Of a DNA stretch of 64,000 bases, positions 20,002 to 27,600 are shown one piece after another; the first letter of the stretch is position 1; each line of letters begins with the position of its first letter. This DNA is from Chloracidobacterium sp. (lineage in GTDB: Bacteria; Acidobacteriota; Blastocatellia; Pyrinomonadales; Pyrinomonadaceae): NCBI GenBank assembly GCA_016720705.1, contig JADKKB010000007.1, positions 62,001-126,000 of the forward strand. Reading direction: 5' to 3'. The notes beneath the pieces are model-generated. The model worked only from the letters and a program-made list of their open reading frames with translations. It was not told the origin of the DNA and made no database searches. Both the position numbers and the translations under genes were made by a program.

Positions 20002-20403
20002 CTATTTGCCTGACGCCACCTGCAACTTGAATTGTGCCAATTCGAGGCGTTCACGCAGAGGGGCGGTTTCTTCAACCGGTGATTGTGAGGCAGCAGCTAA
20101 GGCTTTCTCGGCGGCATCGCGTTCCGCTTTGGTAGCGACTACGTCGATCTCATCAGCACCCTCGGCATTGTCAGCCAAAACCGAAACCCGGTCCGAACTT
20201 ACCTCTACGAATCCGCCTGAGATCGCAAATTTATCAGAAGTGCCCTTGGCCGTATATGATACGACGCCGGGCTTTAGAGCCGACACGAGCGGAGCGTGAT
20301 TGGGCAGGATCCCGGCATCGCCGGTCGCGGTCGGCACGGTGACCGAATCGACTTCGGCGTCAAATACCTTTCGTTCAGGTGTAACTATCTCAAGCTTCAA
20401 CAT
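20002..20403 (-). CDS. atpC: F1 ATP synthase epsilon subunit
   Basis: 133 aa from the ATG at 20403. The sequence MLKLEIVTPERKVF-AEVDSVTVPTATGDAGILPNHAPL is the classic epsilon N-terminal beta-sandwich, followed by the two-helix C-terminal part (ERDAAEKALAAA ... RLELAQFKLQVA). Epsilon links the gamma stalk to the rotor and can inhibit ATP hydrolysis. A longer reading frame starting at 20454 would add 17 residues encoded by an 18-bp inverted repeat, which is very unlikely, so I chose the internal ATG. The gene is 79 nt downstream of atpD and shares its direction. Only the beta and epsilon genes are here; the other F0 and F1 genes must be elsewhere. Confidence 0.93.
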   Translation of the reverse strand: MLKLEIVTPERKVFDAEVDSVTVPTATGDAGILPNHAPLVSALKPGVVSYTAKGTSDKFAISGGFVEVSSDRVSVLADNAEGADEIDVVATKAERDAAEKALAAASQSPVEETAPLRERLELAQFKLQVASGK

Positions 20404-20421
20404 AAGTGATGATTTTCTACC

Positions 20422-20465
20422 GATAGTGGAAATTGGAGATACTTCGTTCTCCAATTTCCACTATC
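20422..20465 (-). repeat. 18-bp perfect inverted repeat between atpD and atpC
   Basis: The arms GATAGTGGAAATTGGAGA (20422-20439) and its exact reverse complement (20448-20465) flank an 8-nt loop. The repeat lies between the atpD stop and the atpC start, and ends 19 nt before the atpC ATG. No T-run follows, so it looks more like an mRNA processing, stability or partial attenuation element, or a small mobile palindrome, than a full terminator. Confidence 0.7.
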
Positions 20466-20482
20466 ACTATTCCGTGATCGAG

Positions 20483-21994
20483 TTAGGCGGACGCTGCCAT
20501 CTTCTTGGCCTTTTCGCGTGCCTGCTCGATGGTTCCCACCATATAGAACGACTGCTCGGGCATATCGTCGCACTTGCCTTCAAGGATCTCCTTAAAGCCC
20601 TTGATGGTGTCGTCGATCTTGACGTACTCGCCCTTAAGGCCCGTAAACTGTTCACCGACGAAGAACGGCTGCGAGAAGAATCGCTGGATCTTACGAGCAC
20701 GGGCAACCGTCTGTTTGTCGTCCTCCGAAAGCTCGTCCAAACCGAGAATGGCGATGATGTCCTGCAGGTCCTTGTAACGCTGAAGGATCTTCTTGACCGA
20801 TTGGGCAGTGTCGTAGTGATCGTCGCCGACGATCTGCGGGTCGAGAATACGCGAGTTCGACGCGAGCGGATCGACGGCCGGATAGATACCAAGCTCCACG
20901 ATCTGACGCGACAGAGCAGTAACCGCGTCGAGGTGAGCAAATGTCGTCGCCGGCGCCGGATCTGTGTAATCGTCGGCGGGCACGTAAACGGCCTGGATCG
21001 ACGTGATAGCTCCGGTCTTGGTCGATGTGATGCGTTCTTGCATCTCGCCCATTTCGGTGGCGAGGGTCGGCTGATATCCCACGGCCGACGGCATACGGCC
21101 CAAGAGTGCCGACACTTCTGATCCCGCCTGTGTAAAGCGGAAGATGTTGTCGACGAAGAACAGCACGTCGTTACCCTGATCGCGGAAGTACTCAGCAACC
21201 GTCAAACCGGACAGAGCAACGCGTAGACGTGCTCCGGGAGGTTCGGTCATCTGCCCGTAAACGAGTGACACCTTAGAATCTTTGATCTGGCTCTTGTCGA
21301 CCAGTGAAAGGTCAAATTCGCCGGTCTTTTCCATGTTCTCATTGAACTTGTCGCCGTAGCGGATAACCTTTGACTCGACCATTTCGCGGAGAAGATCGTT
21401 GCCTTCGCGGGTGCGTTCGCCCACGCCCGCAAAAACCGAATAACCGTCCGAACCGATAGCGACGTTATTGATCAACTCCATGATCAAGACCGTCTTGCCC
21501 ACGCCGGCACCGCCAAACAAGCCGATCTTACCGCCTCGCAGAAAGGGCTGGATAAGGTCGATGACCTTGATACCCGTTTCAAACATTTCGAGACGTGTGG
21601 ATTGCTCGTCAAAGCTCGGGGCGTGACGATGGATCGACGATCGCACTTCGGAGTCCACCGGCCCGAGTTCATCCACCGGGTCGCCGATGACATTCATCAC
21701 ACGGCCTAGCGTCGCACCGCCCACCGGAACCTGGATCGGCCCGCCGAGGTCAATGACCTTCATACCGCGAACCATACCGTCAGTCGGCAACATCGACACC
21801 GCACGAACGCGGCCCTCGCCAAGGTGCTGCTGCACCTCAGCAACGACGTCGATAGTTTCGCCGTCAAAGCCCTCGCTGGTGATCCGGAGCGCCTGGTAGA
21901 TAGGCGGTAAATAATTGTCTGAAAATTCTACGTCGACGACCGGTCCGATGATCTGAACAACTGACCCGACCTGCACCTTACCTTCATTAGCCAT
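20483..21994 (-). CDS. atpD: F1 ATP synthase beta subunit
   Basis: 503 aa. The catalytic beta subunit of F-type ATP synthase has the Walker A motif GGAGVGKT at 161-168, GERTREGNDL at about 192-201, and the VYGQM-EPPGAR stretch at about 245-256. It converts ADP and phosphate to ATP in the F1 head at the inner membrane. The protein is longer than the usual 460-480 aa. About 28 extra residues lie between the LLREM helix and VYGQM (roughly 212-239: RYGDKFNENMEKTGEFDLSL and beyond), a loop like the one I recall in Bacteroidetes/Chlorobi beta subunits. AGAGGAG lies 12-14 nt before the ATG. Co-transcription with atpC is likely. Confidence 0.97.
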   Translation of the reverse strand: MANEGKVQVGSVVQIIGPVVDVEFSDNYLPPIYQALRITSEGFDGETIDVVAEVQQHLGEGRVRAVSMLPTDGMVRGMKVIDLGGPIQVPVGGATLGRVMNVIGDPVDELGPVDSEVRSSIHRHAPSFDEQSTRLEMFETGIKVIDLIQPFLRGGKIGLFGGAGVGKTVLIMELINNVAIGSDGYSVFAGVGERTREGNDLLREMVESKVIRYGDKFNENMEKTGEFDLSLVDKSQIKDSKVSLVYGQMTEPPGARLRVALSGLTVAEYFRDQGNDVLFFVDNIFRFTQAGSEVSALLGRMPSAVGYQPTLATEMGEMQERITSTKTGAITSIQAVYVPADDYTDPAPATTFAHLDAVTALSRQIVELGIYPAVDPLASNSRILDPQIVGDDHYDTAQSVKKILQRYKDLQDIIAILGLDELSEDDKQTVARARKIQRFFSQPFFVGEQFTGLKGEYVKIDDTIKGFKEILEGKCDDMPEQSFYMVGTIEQAREKAKKMAASA

Positions 21995-22051
21995 TATGAA
22001 TAAAATTCTCCTCTATGTAGGACAAGAAAACGCTCGATTTACAAAGGAGTA

Positions 22052-22081
22052 AGAATATCATATCAGCGAAACAGGGTGCAA
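22052..22081 (-). promoter_or_regulatory. Possible promoter for atpDC
   Basis: Minus strand: TTGCAC (22076-22081), 18-nt spacer, TATTCT (22052-22057). The start would lie about 50 nt upstream of the atpD ATG. It sits directly after a hairpin (22086-22115), as expected for a new transcription unit. Confidence 0.4.
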
Positions 22082-22085
22082 AAGT

Positions 22086-22115
22086 GGCCAGCGAGAAAAT
22101 TAGATCTCACTGGCC
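22086..22115 (-). terminator. Hairpin between the small secreted-protein gene and atpD
   Basis: 11-bp stem with one mismatch (GGCCAGCGAGA / TCTCACTGGCC), followed on the minus strand by ACTTTTGCA. It is about 245 nt beyond the stop of the 149-aa gene and just before the putative atpD promoter, so it may insulate the two units. Confidence 0.45.
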
Positions 22116-22359
22116 TGGCGTCAGGTTGGGTTGGGGGGCGCTGATATCCCGTATTGCCAGATTCAAGCGCCGTGAACTTCGGCAAATGTTGGTCACGATG
22201 GGTGAGCTATGCCGGACTTAGTGGCTTGAACGAGCCCTTTTCGTTTTGTGCTTCCCGTACGTTTGACCCGTGTTAGTCTCTCCCCAACTGAAATTCGAAG
22301 TCTTTCTTTTCGACTTGTGCGGTTTCCTGCCGGAGATCATGGTGTTAACGAGAACGATC

Positions 22360-22809
22360 TTAGTGCCTTCTCACTTTTCTCGGTTTCCTTTTGCTACTAC
22401 TACTTTCGCCTTCTATCCCATCGAATTTAATGCCAGATCGTCGCTTCACCGTCAACTTCGGTTTTACGACCGTCGCATCCACGACCTTTGAAGTTCGGTT
22501 TTTACTTCCATCATAGTCGCCGGGCCCCTCCCATTTCCCCCCATGACCGTTTCGTTTTCTAGCTGTATTGGTATTGGTATTGGTATTCTTCGCTTTCACA
22601 GTCGGGAGGTCAATTTTAGAAACAAACCCCGGATGTCCTTTTGGCTTGATCTTCGTCTTTACGATGTGGTTCGGCGTTGCCGATGGCACAACTCCGTTAG
22701 AGCTTGCCGTGGCGTTTGTTGGTTGAATCGCGAACATTCCAATAACGAATGTTGCAATGATCGCTGCGATGATCGTTAGATTTAGTCTTTTCATAGTTTT
22801 TTTCTTCAT
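22360..22809 (-). CDS. Small basic secreted protein, unknown function
   Basis: 149 aa. The N-terminus MKKKTMKRLNLTIIAAIIA then FVIGMFA is a convincing signal peptide. The mature part is hydrophilic and very Lys/Arg-rich, with an Asn-Thr repeat (NTNTNTNTA) encoded by a 6-bp microsatellite and a Ser run (ESSSSKRK). No known domain. GAGGAG sits 9 nt before the ATG at 22809. A second in-frame ATG at 22794 carries a duplicated upstream context, so translation may start at either. The gene is probably monocistronic. It could be a cell-wall- or nucleic-acid-binding peptide given its charge, but that is only a guess. Confidence 0.65.
   Translation of the reverse strand: MKKKTMKRLNLTIIAAIIATFVIGMFAIQPTNATASSNGVVPSATPNHIVKTKIKPKGHPGFVSKIDLPTVKAKNTNTNTNTARKRNGHGGKWEGPGDYDGSKNRTSKVVDATVVKPKLTVKRRSGIKFDGIEGESSSSKRKPRKVRRH
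22565..22587. repeat. 6-bp microsatellite (GTATTG, 3.8 copies)
   Basis: Tandem GTATTG units on the plus strand, reading as the Asn-Thr repeat in the 149-aa secreted protein. Copy-number change by slippage would stay in frame. Confidence 0.85.
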
Positions 22810-22820
22810 AGTTTTTTTCT
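22791..22820. repeat. 15-bp perfect tandem duplication over a start codon
   Basis: TCATAGTTTTTTTCT occurs at 22791-22805 and again at 22806-22820. On the minus strand each copy carries A-rich leader plus ATG, giving two in-frame start codons five codons apart (MKKKT-MKR). Confidence 0.9.
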
Positions 22821-23150
22821 CCTCAGTCTATGACGGGACTGCCGTTGACCGCCGCTCGACTGCTTTTATTACGGCCCTTCCCCGACCAACAAAAAAGTTT
22901 GAAGCACGAACATATCGTATTAGACGCAAGTTTGGTAGTAATTGTCGAAAATCATAGTATTATTTTGATCTAGCGGCAGTGAAAAAACTCGGATGGGGCA
23001 TTTGGAACTCGTTCTAGCTTTTTTTCCTTTCGCGTTCTCTACGCTACCCGGACACCTGGTGCAGATCGGAATACGCTGTCGAGGGCTTTTTACGAACATT
23101 GCTTTGCGTTAGACTTGTATTTAGCATTTTTCGTACAAAAGAGGTTTTAT
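22810..23150. other. 341-bp gap between divergent secreted-protein gene and phoH
   Basis: It contains the GAGGAG ribosome binding site of the 149-aa gene and GAGG (23141-23144) before the phoH TTG start. Both promoters must lie here, but I see no convincing pair of boxes for either gene. Confidence 0.5.
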
Positions 23151-24110
23151 TTGCAAAAGCTCGAACTACCACCACAGGGCCTAAATACGCTATTCGGCGT
23201 TCAGGATCAGAACATCAAGTATCTCGAGACATTGCTCGACGTCAGTATCGGTGCCCGCGGTAACGAATTGCTGATCGACGGCGACGAACGTGATATTAAG
23301 ACGGTCGAGCAGATATTGCGTGATTTTACGGAACTATTTGACGAGGGCAGCACGTTTACTGATAAGGAACTGCGTGACGCCTTTAAGCAGATCGCCGAGG
23401 ACCGTGCGTACAGCCTGAAAGATCATTTCCTCAGATCGCGGTTTAATCCGACCGGCAAGAAACAGGTCGCACCAAAGACTGCGAATCAACGCAAATATCT
23501 CGATGCGATCGCCGCGAACGATCTCGTTTTTGGAATCGGCGTCGCCGGAACCGGCAAGAGCTATCTCGCAGTTGCGATGGCCGTCGATGCACTGTTTAAG
23601 AAACAGGTCAGCCGAATTATTCTGACGCGTCCGGCGGTCGAGGCCGGCGAACGGCTCGGATTTTTGCCCGGCGACCTCCAGGAAAAGGTTGATCCGTATC
23701 TGAGGCCTCTTTACGACGCTCTGTTTGATCTAGTGGACGGCGAAAAGGTGACCAAGATGCTCGAGAAACGCATCATCGAGATCGCGCCGCTCGCATTTAT
23801 GCGCGGTCGCACGTTGTCGGACGCTTTCATCATCCTTGACGAAGCCCAAAATACTACCAGCGAACAAATGAAGATGTTTTTGACCCGCATCGGATTCGGC
23901 TCAAAGGCCGTCGTCACCGGCGATCGGACCCAGATCGATCTGCCCCGCGGCCAAAAAAGCGGCATCAATGAGGCCGAGACCATCCTAGCCGGTCTCGAAG
24001 GCATCGAATTTGTTTATTTTACTGATAAAGACGTAGTTCGGCATAAGCTGGTGCAGATGATCGTCAAGGCGTACGAAGAACACTCGGAAAATGACGGGAC
24101 GATCCGATAA
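23151..24110 (+). CDS. phoH: PhoH family ATPase
   Basis: 320 aa from TTG at 23151, chosen because GAGG lies 6 nt upstream. A TTG at 23115 would add 12 residues without a binding site. An N-terminal KH-like segment is followed by the PhoH P-loop domain with Walker A GVAGTGKS (about 130-137), Walker B IILDEAQN (about 227-234) and the VVTGD-TQIDLP signature. PhoH-like proteins are cytoplasmic ATPases, often encoded next to ybeY and linked to RNA metabolism. Here ybeY begins 6 nt after the stop, so they form one operon. Confidence 0.95.
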   Translation: MQKLELPPQGLNTLFGVQDQNIKYLETLLDVSIGARGNELLIDGDERDIKTVEQILRDFTELFDEGSTFTDKELRDAFKQIAEDRAYSLKDHFLRSRFNPTGKKQVAPKTANQRKYLDAIAANDLVFGIGVAGTGKSYLAVAMAVDALFKKQVSRIILTRPAVEAGERLGFLPGDLQEKVDPYLRPLYDALFDLVDGEKVTKMLEKRIIEIAPLAFMRGRTLSDAFIILDEAQNTTSEQMKMFLTRIGFGSKAVVTGDRTQIDLPRGQKSGINEAETILAGLEGIEFVYFTDKDVVRHKLVQMIVKAYEEHSENDGTIR

Positions 24111-24116
24111 TCTCAA

Positions 24117-24545
24117 ATGATAGATGTTGTCAATCTTCAGCGAAAAATTACAATCGATGTCGCCGCCATCCGCTCGTATACGCAATTACTTGCTGAAGAG
24201 GTCTCAGAGGCAAACGGCCGCCGATTTTCTGTTGCTTTCATTTCGGATGGCCGAATGAAACAGCTCAATGCGATGTTTCGCAGCAAGGCTACAACCACTG
24301 ACGTCCTTTCATTTCCACACGAACCGGACGAATTCGATCCGGACAAAGACAATCTCGGCGATATTGTCATTTCGGTGGAACAGGCACAGAAACAGGCAGC
24401 CGAAAACGGCCTGACGCTTGAGGGCGAGATCAAACAGCTCATACTTCACGGCCTGCTCCACCTTTGCGGCTACGATCACGAAACTGACGATGGCGAGATG
24501 AACGAACTCGAACTCGTGCTTCGTGTACAGCTTGCGATCCAATAA
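24117..24545 (+). CDS. ybeY: Endoribonuclease YbeY, 16S rRNA 3'-end maturation
   Basis: 142 aa. The zinc-binding signature HGLLHLCGYDHE gives H111, H115 and H121 (H-x3-H-x5-H), which defines the YbeY metal-dependent RNase family. The preceding TDVLSFPH and LGDIVIS stretches are also typical. YbeY acts in rRNA maturation and ribosome quality control. The gene starts 6 nt after the phoH stop and is probably translated from the same mRNA. Confidence 0.96.
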   Translation: MIDVVNLQRKITIDVAAIRSYTQLLAEEVSEANGRRFSVAFISDGRMKQLNAMFRSKATTTDVLSFPHEPDEFDPDKDNLGDIVISVEQAQKQAAENGLTLEGEIKQLILHGLLHLCGYDHETDDGEMNELELVLRVQLAIQ

Positions 24546-24558
24546 GAAACCATAAAAA

Positions 24559-24582
24559 GAGGCCGCCCACACGGACGGCCTC
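24559..24582 (-). terminator. Hairpin between ybeY and the 3224-aa gene (convergent)
   Basis: 10-bp stem with one mismatch (GAGGCCGCCC / GGACGGCCTC), followed on the minus strand by TTTTTATG, making a good terminator for the giant gene. It may also end the phoH-ybeY mRNA, 14 nt past the ybeY stop. Confidence 0.75.
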
Positions 24583-24607
24583 GATATAGTTTGAAATGCG
24601 TCAATGC

Positions 24608-27600
24608 CTACGGGTCCGGTGTAAAATCAAGGTCGGTGATGTCGCTTTTGACAGTCACGACACGAGACGTGAATGCAAACGTTTTGTGCTTGAGAGCGAC
24701 CACGTACGTATTGCCCGCTTCCAGGCCGTCGACCTCGAAATACCCGAATGCATTTGTCAACGCGTAGCGAGCCGAGCCCGACGTGTCTGTCACCGAAATA
24801 CGGACATTCCGAATAGGCTGACCCGATGCACTCTCGATATGTCCGCCGATCCTGACTCCGGCCGCAGTCGGCCCGAGCAACGGAACGGAAGCATCGGTGA
24901 ATGAGGTCGACAGAACGTCAGCCAGTCCGCTCACGACTTCGTCAACGACCGGCGTGTCACCAAATGTTATATCGGTTGATGCCGGAGCCCCGGGAGCAAC
25001 ATCGAATTCGATCGTTACTAACATCATTGGCCCGGCCGCAAACGGCTGATCCGGAGCCTTGTCAAGCACTATGCCAACGCGTCCTGATGGTGCTTCACTT
25101 GTATTGGCCGTCAGATCGGCTCCCGTTGCAACGCTTCCGAGCGTTATATTTGCCGGATTTGAGAGATGGGCGGTGTTAAAGTTAAGCGTAAGTCCGACGC
25201 CCGCCTCATCACCCTGAGCCTCCATCACCAAACCCAATTTCACCTTGTTTCCGGTACGGCTGATAAAGACCGGCTCTACGGAGCGCGGAGACAAATTCGC
25301 CTCACCGGCCTTCTTGGCCTTGCCAATGGCCTTTCCGGTTTTGGCAATATCAGATGATTTAGCCTTTTCTACAAGTGAACCCGCGGCATTCGGCCCGGCC
25401 GCTTCAGCGGTGGTATCCAGCGAGAGTTCAAACCGCCTCGCCTGCACTATGTCAGCAACTGAAAGGATGCCATCACCGCCAACAGCCAGCGGTGCCGTGT
25501 CGGCTCGCTGAAATTCGTTGTACTGCATCACCGTATCCAGTTTGGCGATAAAGCGCCTCAATTGTGCCGTATCGTCTCCGTCAACCGTTCCATTATTGTT
25601 GCCGTTCGGTCGGGGGCTGACGTCGCCCTCAAATGCTCCTCCAAGTACCGTGGTAGTTGCATCAGGATCATCCGGGATCGGTTCGCGATTTTCGGCGTTA
25701 TCCTCAGCGATCGAATAAAATCGATACGATTTTCCCCACTTCCCTGCAAACAGTGTGCTGCTCAACGGAGTGTCCGAGATCCGTCGTGTATAGGCACCCC
25801 CATTTTCCGATACAAAAATGTCAAAGCTCTTAAGTCCGGCACCATTGGACAGGTCGCTTCCACTCCAGTTCAAATTGAACGAGGCAGATGACTGCGTGCT
25901 GTCCAGTGCGGTCATCTGACTCGTCGGGATGTCCGCATCGAGCAGGTTCGATGTCGTATTGGTGTCTATCGGTTCGTTCTGGTCAAAAAATATGGTTGCC
26001 TTGTCGTCCAGGGCCGTCCGCGTCGGTTTGTCAGACTCTGGCTGAATAAGGAAAGTTACGTATCCCTCTCCGTCGTGTTCAGCGTTGTTGGGTGGCAGCA
26101 ATCCAAGTAACGGACTTATAGGCTGCTCATTCGTTGCTGGGTCGATCGCGGTTAGCGACCAGATAACCCGACCGTTTGTTATGTCGACCCCTGCGAAAAT
26201 GTCCGCCTTTAAGTTATCTAGATCCGCCCCGAGCTGTACGCGGCCTTGATAAAATGCCTGATTCGGCGGCACCTCGATCCGGGTTTGCTTAAATCCGATC
26301 TCAACCAGGCGCACGGTCCGGATGTCAAAGCCCGGCGGCAACTGATCCAACACTCGTATCTGCTGCGCGGGGGCAGTCGCGGTGGAAAGATTTTCGAAGT
26401 TGATCCGATAAAGCAATGGTTTTTGGATGCCCACAAACTTCTCCGGCCCGAAGCCCGCCGGACCTATAATTTCGTTTGGGTCGAAAGACTGCGGGACATA
26501 GGTGGTCTTGACGTAATCGATTGTCAAAATAATACATTCGATGCCTTGTTTCGCGATTTGATAGACATCGTAGAGGATCGATGCCACCTTTAACCACGGC
26601 AAATACCTCAACGCGTCCTTCAGGCAATGCGCCGACGATTTTGCGATCTTTGTCATAAAGGATGAAAAGGCTTCATATCCGTCAAACGACCCCGTCCGAA
26701 TATATCCAAGTGCGTCCTCAGCGAGCCCGGTTATTGAAAGTGCAATCTCTAGGGCACATTCTTCCGGAAAGATCTCGCCGAGGATCGTAAGGATCGTTTT
26801 AAGCACCAGATGCGTCCAGCAATTTACAACTTGTTGACCGCCCGCGGTCGGGGCTAAAGCGAGTCCGGGAGCATCGGGGTACATACCGGTATTGAATAAA
26901 GGATTAAAGGCATTCGCCGTTATCGTTCCACCGAATGGGAAGGTCACGTCGATGCCGATATCGACTTTTGAATTGCCTCGTATTACCGGCACAAAAAGCG
27001 CAATTACCCTAATTCCATCTCTGTCGGCATGGAATGCGTTCGTGGGTAGCGGATCGTCGGCAGGATCTGCGGACGGTAAATAGTTTGATGTGGACAAATG
27101 ATATTCGTATGGCCCTGACAACAGGATGACTACCGGCACTGAGATCGCGTCGTTTCCTCCGTCATTTGCGACCGAAACCACAAAGCGGTTGCGACTGTTT
27201 GGCCCTATCGCACTCGGCCCAATGATCTCGGCTCTAGTTTGCGGTCCGCCGCCTCCATTTTTTATATGGAAATTGCCGGACCAGGCAGCCGTCTGGGCAT
27301 TCGGATTCGTGGCAACAACCTGGTAATTTCCTGCCGCCTTTCCGTTAAGATCGAAGAGGGCCGCGATCTTCGCCTGACTGTAGAAATAGTTGTAGATCGG
27401 CGCTGACTCAACACCAGTCGGTCCGACGAGTTTGATGGTCGCACCCGTCTGGAATTTTGCCCCTTCGAGCGAGACGATCGTGTATCCCTGATTGCCCGCC
27501 TCGGCTGGCTCGACTTTCCTGACACTGAACGGAAGAATCTCTGCCTTTACGATTACACTCTCGGCGGTTGGGGAACTCGGCTTTTCGCTCGCTTTCGCCG

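Larger units (their letters stand above)
21995..22359. other. 365-bp gap between atpD and the 149-aa gene
   Basis: It contains the atpD ribosome binding site, the putative atpDC promoter and the hairpin at 22086-22115. In 22116-22359 I recognise nothing. Confidence 0.5.

Noticed and set aside
20404..20454. N-terminal extension of atpC
   Set aside because: It would be encoded by the inverted repeat and is absent from the epsilon family.
20300..21121. 273-aa plus-strand frame opposite atpD
   Set aside because: Antisense shadow of a highly conserved gene; no motif or start context.
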